Source: Leishmania infantum JPCM5
Taxonomy: Eukaryota; Euglenozoa; Kinetoplastea; Trypanosomatida; Trypanosomatidae
Assembly: GCF_000002875.2 (NCBI RefSeq)
Contig: NC_009415.2
Location: 568,001 to 632,000 of the forward strand
Direction: 5' to 3'
DNA length: 64,000 nucleotides
Shown piece by piece: positions 1-11,928 of the stretch. Within the stretch, counting starts at the first letter, position 1, and each line of letters begins with the position of its first letter. Under the pieces are notes generated by a model. That model was not told the origin of the DNA and searched no databases. It saw only the letters and a program-made list of their open reading frames with translations. Both the position numbers and the translations under genes were made by a program.

Positions 1-182
1 ACGAAAAAAAAAGAGAAACGCATAGACCAATCGGTAAAGATGGCGCTACAAGAGAGAGGCAAAACATAGACAGGTGCACAGACCTCACCGAGAGGCCCCA
101 TGAGGCTCCCTCTTTCACGAAGAGCTGCGACATGTGTATGTGTGCGAATAATTTTCAGCAAGAGGAAGGTTTGTGAGGCATG

Positions 183-183
<1 letters not shown>

Positions 184-215
<32 letters not shown>
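184..215. repeat. (TG)16 microsatellite
   Basis: Perfect TG dinucleotide run in the purine-rich spacer; likely to vary in length between strains. Confidence 0.95.
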
Positions 216-216
<1 letters not shown>

Positions 217-1566
217 TGAGAGAGAGGATGTGGAGGAGCCGAAGCACACGAAGATCGTCAGAAAAAAAGATAGAAGGGGGCCTCGAGTTTGAAGGAGAGC
301 AAAAGAAAAAAAAGAAACGTAGGGCCGAACAGCGCGAAGAAACAATGCAAAACAACAACAAAAAAGGGAGACCGGGAGGCAGATGAAGGCCTTCGCACGC
401 AAGCAGGAGCGTATAGAGAAGAGAGGAGAGACGGCCAACCACGGGAGAAGAAGCGCTGAATAATAATAAGAGAAAACAAACTCGGAGAGCAACGAGACAA
501 AAATAGAAAAAAAACCAAATGCTACTACATCAGACACAAGAGAGCCACAGAGGGGCAGAGACACATAGTCGGGTGCTGCGTGACCGAGCCCGCATACACT
601 TCACATACGTTTCTTCTGCTCGAATCATGCGAGTCCCTCTCTGCTGTGCGTTGTGCACGTGGTACGCACGGCTGCTCCAGGTACAGCAGGAGTTTAAAGT
701 GTGCCCTTTCGAGCTTGTCTTCTTTTGTGACCCGCTGTTGAGAGCTTGGGCGGTACAGATGCTGAGTGGGGTGAGGGAGCTACCCAGCCGTTGTGAAGGG
801 AAGTGAGATACATTTCGGGCGTACCTCCGTATGTGCCGAACTGTCCGCGATCCAGCGACGGTCGAAGCAGGATGGAGAGAGGGACACCTATCTGGACTCA
901 CGTCCGATGGAGGGAGAGGAAGGGAAACAAGGGGGCAAGCATACGTGATAAGTGGCAAGAAAACACGCAAAAAAAAAAAAGAAAACAGTTAGAAAAAAAA
1001 AAACAGAAGCGGCGACAGAAGCGAAAACAAAAAATAATAATCAAAAGAAAAAGACAAGAATGGCTGCTCTTGTGCTCAAGAAGGGGGTAGTGAAGAGCAT
1101 ACTTAACTTCACCTTGAGGAAGAGAAACTGGGCACAGCAGGCAACAACAGCAAGAAAGACTCATGGATGTGTAAGGTTACCTCGAAGAGCACAGGCACAC
1201 GGAAATCTGGCACAGTAATCTCATACTTCTCTCTTCAAGCGCTCACCAAGGTATCTTTCGTTTTCGTCCATGCCACTCGCACGATCCTCCCTCTGCCTCG
1301 CTTGAATTCTATGTATTTGTTGCGTTTGCCCCCTCAAACCTCAAACACGTGGATGCTGGTTGCTGGTATCACGTGTACGTGGCCATGACGTCAACGAAAA
1401 AAAAAACACGCGCACACATGAAACACCGCCCACATGGATGCCGGTAGAAGCACGTCATCGATATATACATATATATCAGGTAGAAAAAGAGAGGTCGATA
1501 CAGACACTGATACTCCCAGACAGCCTAAGTATATGCATATATACACGCACACATGTACATGTATAC

Positions 1567-1586
1567 ATATATATATATATATATAT
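1567..1586. repeat. (AT)10 microsatellite
   Basis: Perfect AT run, preceded by shorter interrupted TA stretches from about 1460 onward. Confidence 0.95.
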
Positions 1587-2787
1587 GTATGCGCCTAAGT
1601 CTAGGAGACAGAGAGGGGGAGGCAAGAGGAAGGGCGTATGAGCGCCTCTTCTGACGCACCGAAGGAAAAGGAGGGGCAACAGAAAGGAAGACGAGCAGGG
1701 CAGCATCGAGAAAGCTCAGGCCGCCCACAGTCATACACGAGAGAACAATCAAGATGATTCTGCACCGTTTTTTTTTTATATTTTTTAGGGGGAGGAGGAA
1801 CTGTGGAGGAGAAAGGTACAGAGAGGGAGGCATATCATCTAGGCAGGCGAAGATCCCGAACCCACAACGGTCCCGCCTTTCCCCTTCTTCTCAGACGGCT
1901 CTAATGAAGGCAAAGCAGGACAATAAACGGGCGCGAGAGATATGAAAACGAAAAACAACAACAGGAGAGGGAGTAGAATGAAATCGGAAAGTGCTTAAAC
2001 CAACAGTAAAGAGGGAAGCGAGAAGCCAAACTGACATGAGAACAAAAACAACACAGAAAAAAAAAAGATGGGAGGCGCCGTGGCAATCTCGGAAAGAATC
2101 CGGACACGGAAGAAGGGAGAGGATCAAGCAAGTGCTGTATTTTTTTTTGTACCTTGTGCGGTACCCTAACGCTCTAACATGGGAAGAAGGGGGGAGGAGG
2201 GCGGAAGAAAAGGGAGCGAAAAAAGAAGGGCATGCAAGAGACACAAGCATGGGCAAAGAAAGAAGCAAAAACGAAACCAAAACAGAAAAACAAGCAAGCA
2301 ACAACAAAAAAAAGGATGAGTGAGTCGATATACAAGAAAAGGCAAGGAATGTATCCCTTTTGAACGTTTTCTTTGTTATTATTATGTGTCGCCCTCTTCC
2401 AGCCTTGGAGAAGTTTGTAGCGAGCGAGCAGGCCGCATCACCGTTGTCGCCTTTTCCATTCCAGAGAGAAAAGGCAGAGGGTCGGTTACACACAGCGGCA
2501 TGGCTCACAACAACGCGTGTTCTCAGAAAAGGGGGCGTGGAAGAGTGACGGAGAGCACAGATGATGAGCGCGAAGGGGCTTGAGAAAACAATGCGTTGAT
2601 GCCCTTTTTGTTATCTCATCTCCCTCTCTCTCGCCTGAGTCTTGGAAGCGAGTGTTACACTGCAAAAAAAGGGGGAAAGGAAAAAGCAATGCCGTTCACT
2701 GTCTGTGTGCGGGGGGGAAGCAGGGAGGGGCACACTCGATGAGCTTGTAAGGTGTCCTCGCACACCATTCCGTATGAGGCACAACAC

Positions 2788-2806
2788 ATATATATATATA
2801 TATATA
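2788..2806. repeat. (AT)n microsatellite
   Basis: AT run followed by GATATA repeats, in the same spacer. Confidence 0.9.
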
Positions 2807-4867
2807 GATATAGATATTTATTCATTCATTTGCATAACGAAACTGAAGACGAAACATGCAGCGTGACTTGTTTTTTTCTCCGATAGGTGTACACATATCG
2901 ATCAGTCACTGCTGATGTTTGCGGCGGTTTCATTTTGCTTCTTGCTTTACCTTTTCCTTGTTTTGAACCCATACGTTTCCTTTGCCGAGGAGGGAGTCGT
3001 GAGGTTTCAGAAAAGCGCGGAGTGTGTGTGCGGGGAGGGGGGTCATGAAGAGCGAAAACAAAAAAAAACGCTCTAGCTTAGCCGGCGCCCTTTCCTGTCT
3101 CTCTTACGGGCGCCTCTGTGCCTCTCTGTGCGTATCTGCTGCGTCTTTTGCCGCAGAAACCCGCACATGACGCAGAGGAGGATACCAGAAAGAACAACAA
3201 CGTGTATGGCACTCCATAAGGAGAGAGAGCAAGACATCGTCAATCCGGTGCAGTGGAAAATAAGAAGCAAAAAAGAAAATGACAGCGCATGCGTCACATC
3301 ACGCACACAAGCGTTGTGCGTTATTTTCTCTCGTTGAGCTAGTTTGTTCGGAATGTGGCACATTCGATATCTTCTCTGGCCCTTTTTTGTTGGCTGTTGT
3401 TCTGCTTCGTGTGACCTTTTCTGCTATCGCTATGTGCTGTGCAGCGCTCTGAAATGAACATAAAAACAGACCAAAAATAAAAAAAATAATAAAATATAAA
3501 AAAAAGGATTAGAAATGTCGGAGGTGCATGTGCGCACAGCAGCGGTGGGCCTTTGAGGGAGAGAGCGAGAGTGAGACAGATGGCAAAGGCGAGACAGCAC
3601 GCACCCAAAGAACAGAAAAAAAAAAAAACATAAACTACGGAAAGGGAGGGGGGCGAACGGCAGCGCAAGAGAAGAGAGACACACAATGTGGCCAGCACGC
3701 AGAGCTGCCCGGAGGGCGAGAGCGGCAAGAGGAGAACATGCACGCGGAAGAAGGAAGGAAAAGATGGCAAGAAGATAAAGAGAGACGAGAAAGAAGGAAA
3801 GGAAAAAAAAGAAAAAAGAAACGGACATCCAAAATCACGATGATAACAGGAAACCGCAAAAAGGAAGAAAAGCCTTCTGAGCGCATCTCTCTCTCTTCCT
3901 TTTTGCCTTTTTTTCGTCCTCTCTCTCCCCTCGCATAGCGGCCGTTGCCTCGTCTCGTTTTCATGTCTGCTGTAGAGGGAGGAAGGACACGTGTGTGCGT
4001 GTGTATGTCGGTGTGCAAGGAAGAACCGAAAACGCAACAAAAAAATACGAGTGAGAGATAAACGGCGAAAGATAAGAAAGAAGAAAACACAAAAAAGCCA
4101 AGACGCATGCAAAGAGACGCGAAGAAATGCAGACACACGTGCAGCAGCAACACAGAGAGAGAGACAGGGAGACAGACAGCGAGCGAGCGAGCGAGGCACA
4201 TGGGGACAGTGAGTAGGAAGGAGTGCGATAGAGGACAGGGGGTTGTTTTGCCTATAGAGATGATGAATGAAGCATAAGCCGCCGTCTCTGGGAGCTCTAC
4301 CCACTTCTTGTTTTGCTCTATATCCTCCGCGTCGACGATGAAGAAAAAAGAGATCCCTCTGTTTTTCATGGCCCTCGTGCATTCCCGTTCTCTTTCGCTG
4401 ATCTGTCTCTCTCCCTCTTGTCGTGTCTGTGCGTGCGTGTAGCCGACACAGAGATGAACGACAACAAAAAAAACGAAAACGTTACTGGATCATTTCGAAA
4501 GAGAAACGAAAAAGAAAAGACGGAAGAAAATGCGCAGTCGTAACATAAAAAAAACAATTCAATGCACATGCACACCCACACATGCACACACACACGCGTC
4601 GAGTATCCGAATTGAGCGGAAAATGCAAGCCGGTTTGCGCGAGAGAGCCACATTCGCGGAGGTGCGCTGTACTTCGCATGACAAAAACGACCATAGAGTC
4701 GAGGAGAAGAACTTTAGCTGGATAGCGCGCGAGTTATGTGAGATAAGCAAGTGAGTGCGAGCGTGAGGGACACAGCGTTCCGCACCAAGCACGTACTGTC
4801 AAATTCTTCTCCCGCTGCGCAACGTATGGTTCGCGAGGATAAGGCTCACAGACGCACACCGGACACT

Positions 4868-6475
4868 TCATTCGAAGCTGGCGTACATATCGTAGGCCAG
4901 CTCTATGAGCGGCTCGTCGTCCTTGTGATCACCATCGTCCTCGGAGGCGAAGTTGATGGCGCATCCCTCCAAGCGTCGCGCGTTCACGGAGCTGTCACCG
5001 GCACAGATAGAAGGCGGCGCCGCCTGCGACCAAGACGCCATGCTCTCTGTCTTTTGATTGGGCACTGCAGCTGCCGTTTGCTGTGTTGACGATGCCGACG
5101 ACGCCATCTCTACATTGGGCGGCAGCACCTGCGGCAGTAACTCTACACTGACCGCCTGGAGCGTCTGCTGGCCGTCTTTGTAACCGATACGGAAGCGCAC
5201 ACGGCCGCCAACGGGCAGCGTGCGGAAGCCCTCCATCTGCATGGACGACTGGTGCACGAAAATGTCACCGAGGTGCACCGGCGTGCGGTGCTCCTTAGGG
5301 GTCTCCGCTTCTCTCGTTGTGGGGACCGCAGTGGTGGTGGCGTTCAGAGAGGCGATAGGCGTGCCTGTCACACTATCGCTGTTGGAGCCATCATTAGCCA
5401 TTGTAACGTGAGCCGTCGCCGTCAGGAAGCCGAAACCGCGGTTGGGGTTGTAGCGCTTCACGAAGCCCTCATACAGCTCACCCAGCTGGTACTGCAAACC
5501 ATTCAACGTCTTCGGCGGCCGTGGCGGCTGCGGCAGCGGCATAGCAGGCACCGAAAACGCTGTGGAGCCGGAGAGCGACTCGGAGAAGGCCTGCACCATG
5601 GCCCCGCCGAAGGGGGACACCTGCGGCGCCATCAGGTAAGTAGGAACTGAAGTGGCCGAGACCGAGGAGGACTGCGACGGCATCGGCGGCGGTGGCGGCA
5701 TAGCGTACGAATGCGTGCTTGTACTCGCACTCGTATCGCTGATAGTCATCATATCCTCTTTCCGGATAGGCGTCAGGGCACCCGTAGTGTGGCTCAGCCA
5801 GAAGCATGTCTGCGGCTGCTGTGGCGGTGCAGCCACGGCGGTTATGGCGCTAGTTGGAAGCGACACAGACATCTGGAAGCCTGGCAACCCAGGTGAAGTG
5901 CTCGTGTGAGACATGGAGCCGTTCGTGGTGGCTGCCGTGCCGGTGGCAGCGCCGCTGCCCACAGTCGAGCTCGTGACGCTCGTGGTCGAAGCGCCAAAGG
6001 TGGTCGTACCCTCACTCGTCGAGCACAGGCCGCTGGTCAACCGCGACAGCGTGGGGGAGGGCTGGGCCACCATGGACGGGAGCTGCTGCTTGTCGGTCAC
6101 AAACGCCGGAAGACCCATGGCCGGCTGAAGCAGTACAGGGGATCCGCCGGCGCCCCCATTCGCGCCGCTCGCACAAGAAGCAAAGCATACGGTGCTGTGG
6201 GTTTCCGCGGTGCGCTGGGCAGTGTTGTCGGCGGGAGCGGACGACCAGCGCTGCCCTAATGTGCGAAAGTATGAGACCTGCTGCAGGCTCGCTTCGTTCT
6301 TCGCCGGTACGCAGTATATCACCGTCCGCCCGTCATTCAACGAGAGAGGGCAGTCACGCATCATCTGGCTGCCTGAGCTGTGCAGCAGCTGTGGCGGCAG
6401 AGGCTGAGGGCCAGCAATCATGCGGTTCGAGGCCGGGACGCTTGTCACCGGGTTACTGTAGACGGCGTGAAACAT
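4868..6475 (-). CDS. cold-shock-domain (split CSD) putative RNA-binding protein, 535 aa
   Basis: Probable single-stranded nucleic-acid (RNA) binding protein. Residues 335-448 fit a cold-shock domain: an RNP1-like stretch KRYNPNRGFGFLT (340-352), an RNP2-like DIFVHQS (404-410), and a last strand around LQAVSVELLP. Between RNP1 and RNP2 lies an insertion of about 45 residues rich in Asn/Ser/Thr, where bacterial CSDs have a short turn. Residues 1-330 are Ser/Thr/Ala/Pro-rich, with a short ordered-looking patch (FWLSHTTGALTPIRKED, about 225-241) and a proline run near 260. The C-terminus is acidic. The ATG at 6475 opens the frame and the TGA is at 4868-4870. The next gene upstream in transcription (11929-13497) has the same domain, so the two are probably neighbouring paralogues. 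Trypanosomatid CSD proteins such as RBP16 bind RNA, but the target here is unknown. CSD confidence is high; the exact role is inference. Confidence 0.88.
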   Translation of the reverse strand: MFHAVYSNPVTSVPASNRMIAGPQPLPPQLLHSSGSQMMRDCPLSLNDGRTVIYCVPAKNEASLQQVSYFRTLGQRWSSAPADNTAQRTAETHSTVCFASCASGANGGAGGSPVLLQPAMGLPAFVTDKQQLPSMVAQPSPTLSRLTSGLCSTSEGTTTFGASTTSVTSSTVGSGAATGTAATTNGSMSHTSTSPGLPGFQMSVSLPTSAITAVAAPPQQPQTCFWLSHTTGALTPIRKEDMMTISDTSASTSTHSYAMPPPPPMPSQSSSVSATSVPTYLMAPQVSPFGGAMVQAFSESLSGSTAFSVPAMPLPQPPRPPKTLNGLQYQLGELYEGFVKRYNPNRGFGFLTATAHVTMANDGSNSDSVTGTPIASLNATTTAVPTTREAETPKEHRTPVHLGDIFVHQSSMQMEGFRTLPVGGRVRFRIGYKDGQQTLQAVSVELLPQVLPPNVEMASSASSTQQTAAAVPNQKTESMASWSQAAPPSICAGDSSVNARRLEGCAINFASEDDGDHKDDEPLIELAYDMYASFE

Positions 6476-6506
6476 GCTTGTGGTGCAGCTCGTTGCTATC
6501 CACGCT

Positions 6507-6602
6507 TTAACGTTGTAGTAGAGACTGAGTAGACGGCAGCGGTGTGCTGGAGGCAGCCGAGCTTAAGCAATGCAAGTCTGTTTTCGTAGTTGATGTTGCC
6601 AT
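6507..6602 (-). promoter_or_regulatory. upstream ORF (31 codons) in the 5' leader of the cold-shock gene
   Basis: If the spliced leader is added near 6701, the first AUG in the leader is at 6602. It opens a 31-codon frame ending in TAA at 6507, about 30 nt before the main ATG at 6475. A scanning ribosome would meet it first, so it may lower translation of the main frame. This depends on the predicted, unverified splice site. Confidence 0.4.
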
Positions 6603-6700
6603 GAAGTACGCCGCGAAAAGATGGTAAGTCACAGAGGCGTGAGGCTGGATAGATAACGCCAAGGACGCTGGAGGTGCGTGAAATAGTAGATCGAAGCTTT

Positions 6701-6780
6701 CTGCGAGCCCATCAGTAGTGTGGCGGCGGGCGGCAGATGAGCGGGCGGGGGGGGGGGCGAGGACAGAAAAAAAAAGAGGA
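6701..6780 (-). promoter_or_regulatory. predicted trans-splice acceptor for the 4868-6475 gene
   Basis: On the minus strand a C/T-rich tract (about 6780-6736, including C11 opposite G 6747-6757 and a T9 run) is followed by the first AG at 6702-6701. This is the usual trypanosomatid layout of polypyrimidine tract plus AG. It predicts a leader of about 225 nt. Confidence 0.45.
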
Positions 6781-6904
6781 TGCGCAAGTGGACAGAGGCA
6801 GAAAACGAGGCAACGAGGCAAAGAGGCAAGACGTGCAGCTTCCCGCTTCCACGCGCCCATTCTCTGCCATGGAGCATGAGACAGACGCCGCTATAGCTGC
6901 CCGG

Positions 6905-7436
6905 CCCCACAGGTCCAATCGCGTGGTGCATAGAGGTCGCAGGCGCATGCTACGGCAATGTGCCAGCTCCGTGATCGGTGCACGACCTCTGCCTCATATG
7001 CTCTGCCCACCCCTCACTTCGCAGGTCATCTCACAGCAACTCCCACGATGCCAGTCGCCACGTGGTGCGTCCCTCGGGGGTGGCTCAGGCTCCCCAGCAG
7101 TAGGCAGCGAAGGCCGGGGGTGGGGTACGCTCGAGTCAAGTCAACGCATTGCCCATCATGTCAACATTACGAGCGTGCTCGCTATCGCAGGTCTCTCTGA
7201 CGCCATCCAGGATCCGATTGTCGGCATCAGTGGCGATGTATCGCTCTGAATTCGCCACGTCACAGGCACCTGGCCCTGCCACCACCAGAGGTGGCTCGGC
7301 ATTTGGCAGGGGGGATGGAGAGGGCGCTGCTTGGCCTCCTCCCACACACAGAGTGGGGTGTGCACTGAACCCTGAGATACCGCGCACTACGAGGTGCGGC
7401 GTGCACCCACCCCTCCTCCTCTGTCGTCAGTGTGAA
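6905..7436 (+). mobile_element. SIDER-like degenerate short retroposon, copy A
   Basis: About 530 bp that aligns by eye, at a diverged level, with 43228-43749. Shared blocks include the TGGTGCG(T/C)C(C/T)CTCGG stretch, GGCTCAGGCTCCCC, GGTCTCTC, and CACCACCAGA followed by GGCTCGG. Size, intergenic location, divergence and an A-rich right end fit the SIDER family of Leishmania (short degenerate relatives of ingi/L1Tc). It lies just upstream of the predicted splice tract of the 4868-6475 gene, at the far end of the spacer after the second cold-shock gene. Boundaries are approximate. No coding capacity is seen. Confidence 0.6.
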
Positions 7437-10400
7437 GACAGCGCATATAAAAGGAAAAACAAATCAAAGAAGTTAGCACATATTCTCGTCACCAGCGATA
7501 GACAGAAACCACGGCGGCACAAGAGGGAGAGCCAAGAGTTTGAGTGGTAATAAGAAAACAGTGAAAAAGACTCACCACACAGAATGCAAGTGCACGAGCG
7601 CCCGCAAACACAAAGAGGTGTAGACAGGCACGGCAATGCACAGCGAGGGCTCAAACATCAAGCGCGATCATGGAGGGACACAAAAAAAAAATAGAACTGG
7701 TGCAAGATATAAACAAAATAGGAAGTGAGAGGCTTTTAAACGGCAAATTCATGTCAGACTCATGGGCAACGAAGATAAAGGGGACAAGTGGAGAGGTGAG
7801 GATGGCGGGATCCCGTGCAACTAAAAGATGCTCGTCGAACACGATGGAGGGTTCGAAAAGTGCTCAAAGACGAAGAGTCGCTTGTGGCTGAAAGGCGAAA
7901 AAAAAAAATGGGCGTGTCCGCGTTCGCGCTCCTCCTCCTCCCCCCCCCCCAAAAAAAAAATTACACAATCATCTGCGATACGGTTGTCTTTTCTGTTTGC
8001 GGTGGTGGCGCCTTTCCTTCTCGTTGGCTGCGATGCTTGAGATAGAGCGCTGGGACGAGTGCGTGCGTTCGTGCGTGCCCTATCCCTTGCCGCAACGCTC
8101 TCCGATGCAGGAGCCGCTCCTCTCTTTCCATGTGCCTCGTGTCGCGCTTCGATCCAGTGAAGTATGGATGCCGGTCTCTCCGCATCTTTTGTTTTTTTAT
8201 TATTTTCCCTTTTGCGTTTCTTTCCTTCCACAGCGACATCGTACACGGTTGTGTGGTGCCGGACAATTTACAGCCCCATTGCGATCATGGCAGTGAAAAG
8301 AAGAAACGAGACATAACAGAGGGGCGGCACACAGAGGAAATCAGAGAGGGAGCGAGAGCGATCGATCCGCGCTGGGCACGAGCAGGTGCAAAGGGCACGC
8401 GCCCATCATGAATCACGCATACAAAAAGCGCGCATTCCTATACCCAGATGTACACCGCCGAAAACAAAAAAAAAGCATGGGGAGAGGTAAGGGCAACACG
8501 GACAACAACAACAGCAACGCAAACAGGGAGAGCGAGAGAGGGACTGGAAGGACGTGTGCGGGTTGGCCGCGCTACCTCTTTTTTCCTTTATTTTTTTTTC
8601 GATGGCTGGTACCGCTCACCACATTCGTCCTCTCCTTTTCGTGACGAGGCCACACAAATTACAGCTACCCGCTGCACAGCAGAAAGAAAGAGAGAAAACG
8701 CGAGGGGAGGAAGCAAGCAATAAAGAGCTCGAAGAAAGTCCAGAGAGTAGCTTGTGCATGCACGAGGAGTGAGGAGGGTGGTGGGGCGGGGGCGGAGAGG
8801 CTCAGAAGCCACGCAGATGCCGTGATGGTGCATTTTCGTTCTCAGTATACGATGGAAAAAAAAAACGCGCCATCCGAAACAAGAAAAATCAGCAAAGTCC
8901 AGCGCAGGTTTGGCCTGAAGAGCCGCAGCGCAGGAGATAAGCATGGGCACAGAACAAAAAAAAAAGAGGAGAAAGAAAACATATAAATAACATAGCAACG
9001 ATAATACAACGAAAAGCTGAAGCGCGCGCGAGAACGAGAGCGGATGGGTGGGCGCCCAGTGTATGACTGACTGGGTCCCACAAGAAGGGTAAAAGAAAGT
9101 AAAAGAGAGAAAAAAAATCGTCCGAGATGGCGACCAAACACGTATTCACGTAATGCTAACGAAGAAAGCATCGTACAAATATAAAAGAGCCTGAAAAATG
9201 CATGCGCATGCACACACACACACACGCACGCACGCCTGCATGCTCGCAAGACAGAAGGAAAAGACCTGAGGAAGAGGGGTGGAGTACTAAAATGAAGAAT
9301 ACAGCCACCAGAGGAGAGTGCACTCAGGACAGAAAGCGACAACTCTTAGAGAGCACGATGGAAAACGCGAGGCGATGGAGAAGAAGAGAGAGACACGTAT
9401 AGAAGCACGTGCACGCGCATCCGAAAAGTTTGCGCACAAGACACGGTGCATGCGCTGGAAAATGAGGAAGGGGTCTACAAGCCCGCCTACACGTACATAT
9501 ACGCTGACACTGCGCCGCACAAAGAACGAAAGAGGAAGAGAGAAACCAGCACGCGCATGCACATCAGCATGTCTGTGGGCAGTTGGAGCGCGCGCGCTGG
9601 AGGTACACATCGTCGGCAAACGAGTGCGAGCAGAACAGAAGGAAGGGAAGGCCAGAAACAAAATGGAAGACGGGGTATAAGAGAGAGAGTGAAGAGCACG
9701 CGTTGTGGTGACAAGGAAGAAAGGGGGAAAAACATCGACAACAGTGAGCAAACAACAACGCGAGGGGGAGTGTGTGTGTGTGTGGAGGGAGGGAAGGAAG
9801 AAGAGCCGCCCTGAGAAGAAACACAAACACAAAACAGATGTAACGAAACGGGAAAAAATTATGTACTCGTTAGAAGCGTGTCGCACATTCTTGAGAGGTC
9901 TGGAGCCAAGCACGAAAAAAAAAATGGAGAGAGAGAGGGGATGGAAGGAAGGGAAAGCAACCCGAGATGATAAAAAAAAAGGAGGTGTGGGAAGAAAAAC
10001 GAGAAAGAAATAAAACGCCTCGAAAAAAAAATTGAAAACATAAACGAAAACATCGAGCGAAACCCAAATTCGAGAAGAGATAGAGGGCGAGAGAGAAGGG
10101 GTCGGGGGTGGGTGGGCCACATACACAAATTCGAAGGAAGACATGTACATCAGCATACGTGCAGAATAAGAGCCGTAAGCCAAAGAAACATACCAAAAAA
10201 ATACGAGAAAAAAAGAGCAACAGCATGACGTGTCAGTGGGAGACACGGTGGGTGGGTCGGGTGGGGGGGGGGGTAAAGAGCGCAACCCTAAGATAAGTGA
10301 AGAAAACAGAAGCGCCCGAGGAACGGCTACAGAGCCAAGAGAAAAGAAAATACGCACACACGCATACGTGCGCGACATAGAGGGATGGAGAGAGAAGTTA

Positions 10401-11928
10401 TTCTTTATGCGGCAAAGGACGTCAGCAAGACGTCAGAAAACAAGGGAGGGGTGGGGGAATAAAACAAAAACAGCAACAACAACGACGCGGAGGACACTCA
10501 TATGCGGGATGTTGTGAAAACATTCAGATGCCGAACCAAGAAACAAAGAAGACAACGGCAAATCCCAAGGGTTTCTACATCAAGTGACGACGGCAGTGAA
10601 GACGGCGGCACCTACTCTCACCTCTACCGTACAAGGAAGCTGCCCGGCAGGAGAGAGAGGGAAGCTGAGCGATCTGGAAATGGCAAATGGTCCGAGAGAG
10701 GCGGGAGAGAACAGAGGATTCCGGTGTCACCACGTCGTTCCTGCTGCCCCAACTTCGTCCGTTTGTCTTCATCCCCGACATTGCCTCCTCTGTTGCTCAC
10801 GCACCTAATACACAAGCCAAGAAAAAGGAAAGAGAAGAGAATCAGAAAGGCGGAAGCACGCGCGTTTCATATGAGTGAGGGTGTGTCGGCACAGAGCCGC
10901 GAGGCGGGAAGTGGAAGGGAAGCAGAAGAAAGGCTACATGCAATTTGCAACAGAAACAGCAAAGACAACCAAAAAAAAAAAGAAAACGACGCAGCACACG
11001 AAAAGGCGGTGAAAACAAGGCGGAGTGCATGCATACATGCATCACACACACACGCGGGCATACATGCGTACATACAGCTCGTACAAGAGAGAGAGAAACG
11101 TAGACAGGAGAGAAGTGCCGGCAAAAAAAGGTGAAAATTTTCCTGCAGCTCAGCCTTAAAGCCACGAAAAGCACGATACTGCAACTGAATTTGTTTCTCG
11201 TTTTTTTTTTCATCTTCAGTAACACGCAGATAGGGAGTGGAGGATGAGGAGGGGAACTCTTTCTTATCGTTTTCGCGCACGCGTGTGCTTGTGTGTGTGT
11301 GTGTGTGCAACAGGGGTAGGAAAACGCAAAAAGGGGCTTTGAATTCAATCACACATGCACCCAAACGGTGGTGGCTGTGTTTTTGCCACATGGAGGTAGT
11401 CATCTTATATATACGCGCGGCACAAGGTGCTGCAAACGCATAATGGAGATGAGGACAGAAATGTAATGAGTACTACTGAATCACAAAAAAGAAAACGACG
11501 TCACCAACGCACACACACACACGTCCCTGCATATCAAGCGCGAAAGTGGTTCTGCTGCAGATATGCGGTGCTACAAAGGGCTCGTCGAGCGTTGTTGCTG
11601 TTTTGCTGCTATACTTGTGCTCGAAATCGAATTCGCGTCAACGACTACAAGACCGCAACCACGATGATGGCGCTCGCTTACATGTCATTGCCCACTGTGT
11701 AGCTTGCCATGCCCGTGGCGCCGGGGAGAAGTACTGTCGTATACTGCATACCGGCAGTGGCCGCTTCGAGCCACGGCGGCGCAGAAACGTCGGCCTTCTC
11801 CACCGGAATGTGAATCCTCAGCGGCGGAAAGAATCATGCACCATTGGAGGGTTCCGTTCGAACCCTCGCTAGTATTGCTGCTCGACTTCCTTTCACCAGC
11901 GGTGCCGTCTCCCGGCGCCAACATGCGC
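7437..11928. other. long non-coding spacer between the two cold-shock genes
   Basis: No supported gene. The segment is purine-rich on plus, with many A-runs, a CA run at 9211-9225, G11 at 10263-10273 and a TG run at 11290-11307. Part of it is presumably the 3' UTR of the 11929-13497 gene. Frames of 100-360 aa on minus (for example 9287-10378) are Phe/Leu/Ser/Pro-rich without domain-like sequence and follow the pyrimidine bias. Confidence 0.6.
11290..11307. repeat. (TG)9 microsatellite
   Basis: Perfect TG run about 600 bp downstream, in transcription direction, of the second cold-shock gene. Confidence 0.9.

Larger units (their letters stand above)
1..4867. other. long non-coding spacer downstream of the first cold-shock gene
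   Basis: No convincing gene is present on either strand. The plus strand is dominated by purine tracts (poly-A, GA-rich runs) broken by TG and TA microsatellites, so the minus-strand transcript would be pyrimidine-rich. Open frames here are short, biased to Lys/Arg/Glu on plus or Phe/Leu/Ser/Cys on minus, and follow the composition rather than a protein signal. The most economical reading is the 3' UTR of the 4868-6475 gene followed by intergenic DNA. Where the 3' UTR ends cannot be told. Confidence 0.6.

Noticed and set aside
3339..4382. 347-aa minus frame rich in Phe, Leu, Cys and Ser
   Set aside because: Mirrors pyrimidine-rich DNA, has no domain-like blocks, and overlapping frames are equally open.
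9287..10378. 363-aa minus frame
   Set aside because: Phe/Ser/Leu-rich translation of simple pyrimidine tracts and CA repeats; no protein-like segment.
11840..11870. GGTTCGAAC sequence resembling a tRNA B box
   Set aside because: No A box at the right distance and no acceptor or anticodon stems could be paired.
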